From assembly GCA_964348185.1 (NCBI GenBank), contig CAYGBW010000135.1, positions 1 to 36,503 on the forward strand: a stretch of 36,503 nt of DNA. The letters are read 5' to 3'. Under the pieces are notes generated by a model. It searched no databases and had not been told where the DNA came from. It worked only from the letters and a program-made list of their open reading frames with translations. A program made the translations under genes and the position numbers. The first letter of the stretch is position 1. The number at the start of each line of letters is the position of its first letter. Below are positions 16,148-25,092 of the stretch, in pieces. Source of the stretch: CAYGBW01 sp964348185 (GTDB lineage: Bacteria > Desulfobacterota > BSN033 > WVXP01).

Positions 16148-16258
16148 AAGTGCCCAACCAGAGAACCCTGTTTACTCGGGCTAGCTCAGTCCTTCGCCAA
16201 AGATCTGGATCTGGTGAGTGCAACTTGAGCGAGAAAGTAAGGCAGGAGGCATGCATCC

Positions 16259-18247
16259 ATGAAGAACATACTGATCGTAGACGATGAACCGACTCTGCTC
16301 CGCATCCTCACGATGCAGTCTAAATCGGACGAGTACAAGGACCAATTCAATCTCTACACGGCCCGAAACGGTAAAGAGGCGCTCCGCGTTCTTGAGTCGA
16401 CCGTGATAGATTTCGTTGCAACGGACCTAAGAATGCCCGAAATGGACGGCATCGAACTCCTGGCTCACATGAGCACAAAGTTTCCCTCTGTACCCGCGAT
16501 CGCGATGAGTGCGTTCAGCACCCCGGAAATCGAACAGCATCTCAAGAAAATGGGGACTTTGCGAGTATTGGACAAGCCGGTGGACTTTCAGACACTGGCC
16601 GGTACCATAGAAGATTTGGCCCGTTCCCATGAGGATGGGGCGTTAAAAGGTATATCGGTTGGTGGTTTCATCCAGCTTATTCAAATGGAAGAGAAGACCT
16701 GCCTCTTGGAAGTGCAGGGTGAGAAGAATTGGAGGGGATTTCTCTATTTCAAGCGGGGTGATCTGGTTGATGCATCCTGTGGAGACTGTCAGGGAGAGCG
16801 GGCTGCCCTTGAAATGATTGGATGGGACAACGTAAAGCTCTTCCTTCGAGACCTGTCGAAGAAGAATCTGGAGAAGCGGATCGACAAAGGGATCATGTTC
16901 CTGATCATGGAGGGGTTGAGGCTGAAGGACGAAGCCGGCAAAGCTGAAAAGAGTGAATCGCCCAAGTCACCCTCGGTCGCTGAAATCCAGGATGAGAGTC
17001 TGATGGATGAATTGCAGGGCCTTCTGGACGAATTACATCAAGATTCGGAAACAGCAAGCCCGGAGGAAGGACGTAAGGATCAAGAATCCAAAAGAACCGA
17101 AGGGACCACCCCCGTCGAATCTGTTGGGAAAATCCTTGGGATCATCAATTCAAAACTCAGGGGGAGTGAACTGTTCCAGGCCGTGTTCAGGGAGATCCAT
17201 AGCATCGTCCCCTTTGATCTGGCGATGATTATGACCCGGGAAAGATCCAGGCCCGGTTTCTTGAAAGTGCTTGATTTGATGGCCACAGGGATAACGACCA
17301 TAGCCAAGAGCGCCTCCTACCCCCATCAGGACTCCATTATGGCCACGGCCCTGAAACAGCAAACCACGCTGATTGTGGATGATACAGGCCCACTTTCCCA
17401 TCCGGTTGAAAAAGAACTCTTCGCGAATCATGGCTCCCAGGCATGCCTTCTTGCTCCGTTAGTAACGGAAGGAATCGCGACGGGACTATTGGTCTTGACT
17501 GCTAAGAATCCCGGTATTCTATACGATGTTCAGCGCGCCATGGAATGGATCGCAAACGGGATTTCTCAAGCTGTGGAACGGGATAGCCTGTCTGCCGAAC
17601 TTGTCAAAAGCAAGCAGGCCTTGGATGCAAGCAAGTGGATCGGACGCGTACTTACCTCATGGACGTTTGATATCAACAGAGTCCTAAGGTACTCAATGCA
17701 AATGATTCAAAAGGTCATTAACGTGGAAGCAGGTTTTTTGTTGTTGAAGGTCAAGAATGAACTTCAGGTTGCGACTGCCTTTAACGTTAGCGCTGAATCG
17801 ATGAAAAAACTCCGGCCCAAAATTGGGCAAGGAATTGCCGGCCATGTTGCGGCAAGGGGTGAATCCATCATCGTGAATGACACACAAAAATCGTCCCATT
17901 TCTCTTCTGGCGTCGATAAAGGGACAGGTCTCAAAACGCGGTCTGCTTTGTGCGTACCCATGGTTGTGCAGGGAAAAGTTATCGGAGTCATTGAGGTGAT
18001 CAACAAAGTAAAGGGAGATTTTGATGCCGGTGATGAAGACCTCTTGCAATCCGTTGCAGACTCGGTGGGTATTGCAATTAAGAGCGCCCATCTCTATAGG
18101 AAGGCCGTTTCCGGGGCCAAACATGATCCTGATGAGCGGGATAAGAGCGAGAAGCGCGTGCTCAAGGAGGTTCAGGGGTACGGAATGAATTCACCCCTGG
18201 AAGACCTGGCTTTGATCTACCGGAAAGATCAAACCCCTCTTGCTTAA
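16259..18247 (+). CDS. REC-DUF4388-GAF-GAF signalling protein
   Basis: 662-aa protein without a kinase or output enzyme domain. The receiver (about 1-120) has phosphoacceptor D56 (VATDLRMPEMDG) and K107 in DKPVD. A DUF4388 (PatA/FrzS-type N-terminal) domain follows at about 130-215 (GISVGGFIQLIQMEEKTC, GFLYFKRGDLVDA). An acidic linker of about 70 residues leads to two GAF domains (about 300-440 and 470-615), the second with IGQGIAGHVAARGESIIVND and VPMVVQGKVIGVIEVIN. DUF4388 proteins occur in gliding and polarity systems such as Myxococcus FrzS. AGGAGG lies 9-10 bases upstream of the ATG, and a sigma-54 promoter lies just before. It is likely a protein-interaction node that integrates phosphorylation with small-ligand sensing. 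Confidence 0.88.
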   Translation: MKNILIVDDEPTLLRILTMQSKSDEYKDQFNLYTARNGKEALRVLESTVIDFVATDLRMPEMDGIELLAHMSTKFPSVPAIAMSAFSTPEIEQHLKKMGTLRVLDKPVDFQTLAGTIEDLARSHEDGALKGISVGGFIQLIQMEEKTCLLEVQGEKNWRGFLYFKRGDLVDASCGDCQGERAALEMIGWDNVKLFLRDLSKKNLEKRIDKGIMFLIMEGLRLKDEAGKAEKSESPKSPSVAEIQDESLMDELQGLLDELHQDSETASPEEGRKDQESKRTEGTTPVESVGKILGIINSKLRGSELFQAVFREIHSIVPFDLAMIMTRERSRPGFLKVLDLMATGITTIAKSASYPHQDSIMATALKQQTTLIVDDTGPLSHPVEKELFANHGSQACLLAPLVTEGIATGLLVLTAKNPGILYDVQRAMEWIANGISQAVERDSLSAELVKSKQALDASKWIGRVLTSWTFDINRVLRYSMQMIQKVINVEAGFLLLKVKNELQVATAFNVSAESMKKLRPKIGQGIAGHVAARGESIIVNDTQKSSHFSSGVDKGTGLKTRSALCVPMVVQGKVIGVIEVINKVKGDFDAGDEDLLQSVADSVGIAIKSAHLYRKAVSGAKHDPDERDKSEKRVLKEVQGYGMNSPLEDLALIYRKDQTPLA

Positions 18248-18445
18248 GAAGGCTGACCAACTGAATTTACCCGGGTTTTCTTCTAACGATCGTATCATTA
18301 CGACGCTGGATGCCCCTGCGGCGTCTCTTGTCCTGTGGGCGGAAAAGCGCGTAGACATGCTCCTCAGGCTGAATGACGAGGTGCAGTCAGAGGCGAGAAG
18401 GACAGACGGATATCATTCCATCATGAGCACAGGAGACCGGAAGCA

Positions 18446-19759
18446 ATGCTTGTCAAAGGTTGGAGAAAAATTCTAGTCCGATCCGGTGAAGGCCTCCTCG
18501 CGATACTCCTGGTTCTGGTTTTTTCTTTAATGCTTCTGGGCATTTTGAATGCCCTCTTTCCCTCGGGTACCAGCCTTAGGGCGATATTAGCCGGCCAAAA
18601 GGTATCGGAGTCGACCGGCCTATCAGAAGGAGGGAGAAGCAAGCTCTTGGTTGTTCGGGGTGAACAGGAGTCCGATCTTGCACCCCATGAAAACTGGGCG
18701 GCCCAGCTAAGCCAGATACGAAACACGGTAAAAAGCAAACGTGCCGAGGCAATTGCCTGGCGAACGGCAAAAGAAGGGAAATTCCTGTATGACCGCGATG
18801 CCGTTCAAACCCTCAACCGGTCTGCGGCGCTCATTGAATTTGATGAGGATACCACGCTCGATATGGGGGAGAATACCCTGGTCATCATAAAACGTCTTGC
18901 ACAGGATCCGTTGTTCAACGAGAAACGGTCCTTTACGGTTTTGGTAGACGGAGAACTACGAGGCAAGTTAGCTGAATCTGAACAGAGATCCGTTCATTTA
19001 GAGATTGATACACCTGGCGCCAAGGTGCGCACCCAGAGTGAACTCGTGGCTCAGGGCCCGGTCGATTTTAAGGTCTCGGTGAATCCGGACAAGTCTTCAA
19101 CGATCGCGGTCTACGAGGGTTCCGCCGAGATTTCGGCGGAGGGCAAAAAAGTGATCCTCGGAGCGAATCAGGCGACCGAAGTGCCCCTAAAGCATGCGCC
19201 CCTCCCCACCAGGCCTCTGCCAGAACCGGTTAAGCTGAAATCACCCCCTGGTTCCAGTTTCTATTACTATCGTGATCATCCGTCAAAAATCCGATTTGCC
19301 TGGCAAAGCCTGCCTGGTGCAACGAGTTATCATTTTGTCCTGGCCCGTGACGCCTCCTTCCATGATATGGTCACAGATAAACGACTTTCAACGACAAGCC
19401 TCACCCATAGCAACCTGAAAAAAGCGACCTACTTCTGGAAGGTCAGTGCCCTTGAGAAAAGCGTTGAAGGGTTCTTTAGTGAAACACGGCGATTCCAAGT
19501 GGTACAGGATCAAGAGCCACCAACCCTTCAGGTCCAGTTCCCACCGGAAACCGTCAACAGTGAAAGCTATACCCTCCGTGGGAAAGCTGAGCCAGGGGCC
19601 CGGGTTTTTGTGGGGGGCAACCGGGTCAAAACCACCAGGACTGGAAGATTTCAGTACAAGCTGAAGCTTCGACTGGGCATAAATACGATTGTCGTGGAGG
19701 CGATTGACGCCATGAACAACGTTGCCTACCGATCGCAGCGTGTCAAAAGAAAAACCTAG
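18446..19759 (+). CDS. FecR-domain membrane protein with C-terminal beta-sandwich domains
   Basis: 437-aa protein with one N-terminal membrane anchor (about 17-37), so most of it lies outside the cytoplasm. A FecR-type domain spans about 105-235 (AIAWRTAKEGKFLYDRDAVQ, DEDTTLDMGENTLVII, VYEGSAEISAEGKKVILGA). An FN3-like segment follows at about 250-352 (IRFAWQSLPGATSYHFVLA), and a final Ig-like/glucodextranase-B-like domain (TLRGKAEPGARVFVGG, LGINTIVVEAID). No FecI-type sigma factor is nearby, so this is not a classical iron-citrate regulator. Such FecR proteins in Desulfobacterota often sit near sensor kinases and may bind cell-surface polymers. The start is supported by GGAGA upstream. Confidence 0.8.
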   Translation: MLVKGWRKILVRSGEGLLAILLVLVFSLMLLGILNALFPSGTSLRAILAGQKVSESTGLSEGGRSKLLVVRGEQESDLAPHENWAAQLSQIRNTVKSKRAEAIAWRTAKEGKFLYDRDAVQTLNRSAALIEFDEDTTLDMGENTLVIIKRLAQDPLFNEKRSFTVLVDGELRGKLAESEQRSVHLEIDTPGAKVRTQSELVAQGPVDFKVSVNPDKSSTIAVYEGSAEISAEGKKVILGANQATEVPLKHAPLPTRPLPEPVKLKSPPGSSFYYYRDHPSKIRFAWQSLPGATSYHFVLARDASFHDMVTDKRLSTTSLTHSNLKKATYFWKVSALEKSVEGFFSETRRFQVVQDQEPPTLQVQFPPETVNSESYTLRGKAEPGARVFVGGNRVKTTRTGRFQYKLKLRLGINTIVVEAIDAMNNVAYRSQRVKRKT

Positions 19760-19853
19760 TTTGATGTCTCGGAATTCGTCCATTTTGCGCTGTTCTGCTG
19801 CCATGGCTGGAAAGAGCGAGACGAATTAAGCTGTAGACGAGAGGGATGTGCCC

Positions 19854-21755
19854 ATGCGACTGCGATTTCCCATACGGTTTAAAATCCTGATAGCGCTGCT
19901 GCTCGTTATCACAATCGTAGTGACCATGATAACCTTTACCATGGCCAACCTGTTTCACACCGACAAGGCGGCTTACATCCACGACCTCACCTCAGAGATG
20001 GCAATGCACACCGCTACAGAGACCGGCGCGTTGCTCGTCGGTTATCGTCAACGCCTTCAGGTGTTCACCCGGCTTATGCTTGAGCGGGAGATGTCCCCGG
20101 ATCATAAGACAAGGCTGCTAGGTCAACTGTTCGAGGATTTCCGGGAGTTTGTGGCAGTCACCTTGTATGTGAAAGGGGCTGAGCCTGCCACCGTTTACGA
20201 TGCAGAAACACTAAAAGCAGCGGGACTAACAAAAGAAAGCCTCTTCTCGCATCGCAAGGATCATCCCCTTCCTTTCGATCTCATCGAAGGGGGTGAGGTA
20301 TTTGTCACAAACTCGACAATGTCCAGCAAACTCCCAACATTTACCCTGGCCATGTCGCATCGGTCCCAAGACGGGACGAAAGAGAATGCGGTCGTGGCGG
20401 CCGTCGTGCGCTCAGGAGGTCTTCAGCGCTTGGCCTCCCGCTCCAAGGTGTTCACCACCTTTATCGTGGATCACAACGGCAATGCTTTGGCCCACACCGA
20501 TCCGCAGAAGGTGATACACCGCACCCCGATACCATGGGTGTTGGAGATAGAAGGGCTTCAGGCGCAGCAAAGCCATGGAACAACTGTAGAGTATGCCAAC
20601 AACGGCAGGGAGATGGTCGGTGGTTTGGCAAGTGTCGGGGCCAGTGGTTTGCTCGCCGGGGTCCAGATTCCCAAGGCCGCAGCCTATCTTACTGCTCGCC
20701 AGTTGCTGAACAGTATGGTCGTCCTTTCAGTGGTTCTTCTCATCATTTCAGCCATACTCAGCTCAATCGGGGCACGACTGATCACTCACCCCCTTGAGCG
20801 GTTGTCAGACGCAACGAAAGCCGTAGCGAAAGGTCAGTTCGATATACAGGTCACCTCCTCATCACGGGACGAGATTAATGATCTGGCCCGGTCTTTTAAT
20901 CAGATGGCTTCAGAGCTCGATTCCCGTGAAAAGGCTCTTAAGGAGGCCCAGGCGGCTCTCGTCCAATCTGAGAAGATGGCTGCCTTCGGTCAGCTGGGGG
21001 CCGGGATAGCCCATGAGGTAAAGAATCCACTGGCCGGGATTCTGGGCTTGACACAGCTTTCCTTACGAAAGACCGAAAAAGGAACCCTGATCTCTGAGAA
21101 TCTTAACATCATTGAGAAAGAGACGAAACGTTGTACGACGATCATTCAAAATCTACTGAAATTTGCCCGACAGGAGAAAGTGGCATTCGAACCGGTTGAT
21201 ATCAACCAGATTGCGCAAGATGCCACGGCGATTGTTGAACACCAGCTTGAAATGCACAAGATAAGACTGACGAAAGATCTCGCCTCCCCTCTTCCCACGA
21301 TATGGGGCAATGCCAACCAGATCCAGCAGGTGTTGATAAATCTCATGATCAATGCTCAGCAGGCGATGGAAGGCTATCCCGGTGAGATTACCGTGACAAC
21401 CCTCAGTCTGGATTCCAGCCATGTCCAATTGCGAGTCGCCGACACCGGCCCCGGCATACCGGAAGACGTGCAGGCAAAAATCTTTGAACCCTTCTTCACG
21501 ACCAAACCGGTCGGCAAGGGCACAGGGCTGGGGCTTTCGGTGAGCTACGGCATTATCAAGGAGCATAAAGGCGATATTCGGGTGGAAAGCTCGACTGAGA
21601 AGGGGACGACCTTTGTGATCGACTTTCCGGTGGAAGGCTTAAATGCGGTCTGTCCTGAATGCGGACAGACATACAAGATCCAACGAAATCAGGTTGGCCT
21701 CAGAAACAGGTGCAAGAAGTGCGGAACCACATTTGAGATAAAAGAACATGTTTGA
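19854..21755 (+). CDS. Membrane sensor histidine kinase with C-terminal zinc ribbon
   Basis: 633-aa kinase. TM1 (about 11-33) and TM2 (about 286-308) flank a periplasmic sensor of about 250 residues, probably a double-Cache-like fold. HAMP (about 308-360), HisKA with H387 (AHEVKNPLAGILGL) and HATPase (NLMINAQQAM, DTGPGIP, GTGLGLSVS) follow. After the kinase core, a CPEC...CKKC zinc ribbon (C600, C603, C620, C623) closes the protein, resembling the MJ0042 zinc-finger motif. This extension is unusual for a kinase. The ATG at 19854 is preferred over the GTG at 19848 because GAGAGGG then has 8-base spacing. It lies between the FecR-type gene and two REC-kinase hybrids. Confidence 0.9.
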   Translation: MRLRFPIRFKILIALLLVITIVVTMITFTMANLFHTDKAAYIHDLTSEMAMHTATETGALLVGYRQRLQVFTRLMLEREMSPDHKTRLLGQLFEDFREFVAVTLYVKGAEPATVYDAETLKAAGLTKESLFSHRKDHPLPFDLIEGGEVFVTNSTMSSKLPTFTLAMSHRSQDGTKENAVVAAVVRSGGLQRLASRSKVFTTFIVDHNGNALAHTDPQKVIHRTPIPWVLEIEGLQAQQSHGTTVEYANNGREMVGGLASVGASGLLAGVQIPKAAAYLTARQLLNSMVVLSVVLLIISAILSSIGARLITHPLERLSDATKAVAKGQFDIQVTSSSRDEINDLARSFNQMASELDSREKALKEAQAALVQSEKMAAFGQLGAGIAHEVKNPLAGILGLTQLSLRKTEKGTLISENLNIIEKETKRCTTIIQNLLKFARQEKVAFEPVDINQIAQDATAIVEHQLEMHKIRLTKDLASPLPTIWGNANQIQQVLINLMINAQQAMEGYPGEITVTTLSLDSSHVQLRVADTGPGIPEDVQAKIFEPFFTTKPVGKGTGLGLSVSYGIIKEHKGDIRVESSTEKGTTFVIDFPVEGLNAVCPECGQTYKIQRNQVGLRNRCKKCGTTFEIKEHV

Positions 21756-21868
21756 TGTTAAATAACCTCTTTAAGCCAGAGCTTTGCACCGGAGACTCAG
21801 AGATTTGAAACAATATCGAATGGCCGCGGGGATTTGAACAACTGTTCACATGAAAGGTAGGTTCTCTC

Positions 21869-23200
21869 ATGATGACCACGATAAAGGATATACCTGTATT
21901 GGTTGTGGATGACGAGTATAGCGTCCGGAGCGTGTTGTCGCAAGTGCTGCAAAGCCATGGATTCAAAGTGACAGCGACGGAAAGCGGAGAGAAAGCACTC
22001 AGGCTCTTCAAACAAAGGCCCTTCGATCTGGTTATTGCCGATATCGTATTGCCAGGGATGAACGGCATTGAGCTTCTTGAAAAAATGAAAGCGCGTTACC
22101 CTTCCGTGCAGGTAATCATCATTACCAGCCATGCTTCCCTGGATACAGCGATTCGGGCCCTCAGGTGCGGAGCCTATGACTATCTTCTTAAGCCTTTTGA
22201 AGACATTAGCCTGGTCTCAGCAGTGGCAAGACGGGCCATCGAGAAAATCAGCCTGATGTCTCAAAATCGGAGATTGATCGCCAAGCTTAAGGGTAAAAAC
22301 GAGGAACTCGAACGGCGCGTAGCGGAGCGGACTGCCGAGCTCGAGAAAACCAACGCGCAACTGATGCAGGAAATAAAAGAACGCATCAGGGCGCAAGATG
22401 TAGCTGAGACCGCCAACCGGGCCAAGAGCGAATTCTTGGCCAACATGAGCCACGAACTCAGAACGCCTCTGAACCACATGATCGGTTTTACTGAAATTGT
22501 TCTGAACAAGAACCTCGGAGACTTGAACGAAATTCAGGAGGAATATCTCAATGACGTTCTGCAAAGCAGCGAGCATTTGTTATCCTTGATTAATGACGTC
22601 CTGGACCTTTCCAAAGTGGAAGCAGGTCGGCTGAAGCTGGTGCTCTCAGATACGGATCTCAAATTGCTTTTAAAGAACAGCTTCAAAATTATCAAGGAGC
22701 AGGCCATGAAGCGCAACATAAAACTGACGATAGACATAGATGGTGTCCCCGAGACCATAAGGGTAGATGAGGGAAGACTAAAGCAAATCATCTACAATCT
22801 TCTCTCCAATGCAGTAAAATTCACGGGGGATAGTGGAGAAGTACGCTTGGGCGCACGAATGGTGGATTGTATTGTTCGGCCTGGCCTGCGACGGGGAGAC
22901 CCAGAGGGTTTCCAGGTTGTCCAAGCTCGGGTTGACGGCGGGAATGGCGCGAGTACCAAGACCAAGAAGTGTGTTGAGCTTTTCGTATCTGACACCGGGG
23001 CTGGGATAAGGCCGGAGGACCAAGAGCGCATTTTCGATCGCTTTGAACAGGCTGATGCATCCTCGGGCCGTAGGTTCCAGGGGACAGGGTTAGGCCTGTC
23101 TCTGACCAAAAGCCTCGTTGAACTCCACGGTGGAAAGATCCGGGTTCTGAGTGAGGGAGAAGGTAAGGGGAGTACCTTCAGTTTTGTTATTCCGGTTTAG
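21869..23200 (+). CDS. Hybrid REC-histidine kinase
   Basis: 443-aa soluble protein. It has a receiver (about 8-125; phosphoacceptor D58 in VIADIVLPGMNG; K108), a coiled-coil linker (about 135-180, KNEELERRVAERTAELEKTN), HisKA with H195 (MSHELRTPLNHMIGF), and HATPase (IYNLLSNAVKFTG, DTGAGI, GTGLGLSLT). Between the ATPase N-box strand and the DTGAG motif there is a roughly 40-residue insert (about 330-370) rich in Gly and Arg that normal kinases lack. The start at the ATG-ATG pair (21869) follows AGGTAGG. The next gene begins about 50 bp downstream, so the two kinases are probably co-transcribed and may form a relay. Confidence 0.9.
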   Translation: MMTTIKDIPVLVVDDEYSVRSVLSQVLQSHGFKVTATESGEKALRLFKQRPFDLVIADIVLPGMNGIELLEKMKARYPSVQVIIITSHASLDTAIRALRCGAYDYLLKPFEDISLVSAVARRAIEKISLMSQNRRLIAKLKGKNEELERRVAERTAELEKTNAQLMQEIKERIRAQDVAETANRAKSEFLANMSHELRTPLNHMIGFTEIVLNKNLGDLNEIQEEYLNDVLQSSEHLLSLINDVLDLSKVEAGRLKLVLSDTDLKLLLKNSFKIIKEQAMKRNIKLTIDIDGVPETIRVDEGRLKQIIYNLLSNAVKFTGDSGEVRLGARMVDCIVRPGLRRGDPEGFQVVQARVDGGNGASTKTKKCVELFVSDTGAGIRPEDQERIFDRFEQADASSGRRFQGTGLGLSLTKSLVELHGGKIRVLSEGEGKGSTFSFVIPV

Positions 23201-23252
23201 GTTTGGTGGACCCGTTGATGAGTCGGGTCGCCCATCCAAAGGGGCGAATCAG

Positions 23253-24410
23253 ATGAGAGCAGTGAGAAAACCTGTCATGAAAACACCGACCCTATTGATT
23301 GTCGATGATGAAGAAAAAAACATCAAACTTCTGAAAGCCATGCTCATGGCGGAGAATTATAACTTACGTGGAGCCCTCAGCGGGAAAGAAGCCCTTCGAA
23401 TGGTGGACGAAACCTTGCCGGATCTGATCCTACTGGACGTAATGATGGCAGAGATTGACGGTTTTGAGGTGTGCAAGAGGCTGAAGGACGATGAAAAGAC
23501 TCGAATGATCCCCGTTGTCATGGTCACGGCCTTACGGGAAAAAGAACACCGCATCAAGGCGATGGAAGCGGGCGCAGACGATTTTCTGAGCAAACCGGTG
23601 GATCAAACCGAGTTGTTGATTCGGGTCAAATCGCTGCTCCGTATCAAGTCTTATCATGATGACCTGCTTAAGAGTTTCAGGAAAATCGCCGAGAAAAACG
23701 GAAAAGTTCAAGAACTTGAAGGAATCAAAGATGGGTTAACCCATATGATTATCCACGATCTGAGGGAGCCTCTTACCGCAATATCCCTGAATGTCGAGTT
23801 GATCTTAATGGAAAGACAGAAGTTCTCTGAAAGTCAACTTCAGAAAATGGAAAAATGCTTTAGCTACTGTCAGGAACTTAGCGAGCTGATCCACAGCCTC
23901 CTGGATATCAACCGGATGGAGGAGGGGAAACTGGAGCTCCATAAAGAGGAGACAGATCTGACCGAACTGATCGAGGACGTGTTGGAGCAGTTCACTCCAA
24001 GAACAGAGGAAAAACGACTGTCCCTATCCTTTTCCAGCCCTGGAGATATGCCTTCCATCCAGGTTGACCGCGGAATCATGAAAAGAGTGGTTGGCAACCT
24101 GCTTGGTAATGCGATCCGGCACACCCCCGTAGGAGGGGCCATAGAAGTCGCCATCGATCCTCTTCCCCAAAAAAGAAGCCTCTGTCTCAGCGTAAGGGAT
24201 AGCGGGAATGGCTTGGCCCCCGAGTATCACGAAAAGATATTTGAAAAATTCGAACAGGCAAAACTGAGGCGGGCTGGAGTCACGTTTGGAAGAAGTGGTT
24301 TGGGCCTGAGTTTTTGCAAAATGGCCGTTGAGGGTCATGGCGGGAAAATCTGGGTTGAGAGCGAAGGCGAAGGCAAGGGGTGTACCTTTAAGTCTCTGAT
24401 TCCGGTTTGA
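23253..24410 (+). CDS. Hybrid REC-histidine kinase
   Basis: 385-aa soluble protein. A receiver domain comes first (about 10-125; phosphoacceptor D62 in LILLDVMMAEIDG, T and K residues conserved in VTALREKEH and SKPVD), then a HisKA-type helix with H168 (IIHDLREPLTAIS), then HATPase (VGNLLGNAIRHTP, DSGNGLAPEY, SGLGLSFCKMAVEGHGG). The receiver resembles PleD/Rcp-type domains. The ATG at 23253 is supported by AAAGGGG upstream; ATG 23277 is an alternative just before the conserved MKTPTLLIVDD. It is the last gene of the plus-strand signalling block. The phosphotransfer partner is not evident. Confidence 0.9.
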   Translation: MRAVRKPVMKTPTLLIVDDEEKNIKLLKAMLMAENYNLRGALSGKEALRMVDETLPDLILLDVMMAEIDGFEVCKRLKDDEKTRMIPVVMVTALREKEHRIKAMEAGADDFLSKPVDQTELLIRVKSLLRIKSYHDDLLKSFRKIAEKNGKVQELEGIKDGLTHMIIHDLREPLTAISLNVELILMERQKFSESQLQKMEKCFSYCQELSELIHSLLDINRMEEGKLELHKEETDLTELIEDVLEQFTPRTEEKRLSLSFSSPGDMPSIQVDRGIMKRVVGNLLGNAIRHTPVGGAIEVAIDPLPQKRSLCLSVRDSGNGLAPEYHEKIFEKFEQAKLRRAGVTFGRSGLGLSFCKMAVEGHGGKIWVESEGEGKGCTFKSLIPV

Positions 24411-24753
24411 CCTGAAACCAACCTGGCAACGGGGAATTTGCATTCTTGAAGCGCGACGCCGGTAGGCATCGACTTGAACGATCAAGATCCGATCAGTTGG
24501 AGCTCAGCCAAGGTTGCCAGCAATCTCTTGTTGCCAAAAATTGCCAAATGCTATGAACCTATTTCATAGATGGGGCAAAAGATGTTGCTGGTCTTTCATC
24601 TCAATATGCTCATCTTATTGACCTCTTTTCTTAGTGCTCCAAGGGCGTGACGATTTCCCGACATTCCCCGAGGTTTTCGGGGGGCTCCAAAAAAACAAGG
24701 TGACAAAAGAGGTCAATGGGGGCGTGGAGGGTTCTGATTCGGAGGAAGTGGAT
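24411..24753. other. Intergenic stretch with small repeats
   Basis: About 340 bp between convergent genes, without a convincing gene. It holds three TTGCCA elements: TTGCCAG at 24514-24520, and TTGCCAAA at 24531-24538 and 24541-24548 (10-bp period). It also has a perfect inverted repeat CTATGAA-CCTAT-TTCATAG (24551-24569) and a CCCCGA/TCGGGG hairpin near 24666. None has a T run, so termination is not obvious. Confidence 0.5.
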
Positions 24754-25062
24754 CTAGCCATTCCTCTTCATTGCCCCGTCCTCAAGCAAAAGCGTCCTCA
24801 CCCGGTCCAAAGAAAGCCCCATGATCCTGAGAACCTTGGTCCTGGAGGTGTGTCCTGAGAGGATCTCGACCCAGGAGGGGGGTATGTCAAGTGTCCCCGC
24901 AAGAAACCTTCTCAGCTCACGATTTGCGGCTCCTCCTACAGGGGGGCTGGTGATACTCACCTTGAGAGCATCCCCATGAATCCCAAGGATCGCGTCTTTT
25001 CTTGCGCCAGGTCGGACATAGACCCTCAGTCTTACCCCGTCTCTCTCTTCAATCAGTTTCAT
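24754..25062 (-). CDS. YggU/DUF167 family protein
   Basis: 102-aa protein of the small YggU (DUF167) family. Recognised by LRVYVRPGARKDAI at the N-terminus and the central SPPVGGAANRELRRFLA segment, followed by VEILSGHTSRTKVLRI. Family members are mostly of unknown biochemical role and often sit beside YggT or pyrroline-carboxylate reductase genes; that context is absent here. It follows the amidotransferase gene after 30 bp and may be the last gene of the glutamate-synthase-like operon, though a functional link is doubtful. Confidence 0.88.
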   Translation of the reverse strand: MKLIEERDGVRLRVYVRPGARKDAILGIHGDALKVSITSPPVGGAANRELRRFLAGTLDIPPSWVEILSGHTSRTKVLRIMGLSLDRVRTLLLEDGAMKRNG

Positions 25063-25092
25063 CGATGGGTGACGGCTGAAGATCCCTCCCCT

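Noticed and set aside
18240..18476. Small 78-residue open frame between the GAF protein and the FecR-type gene
   Set aside because: TTG start without ribosome binding site, overlaps both neighbours, no similarity to a known family; probably spacer.
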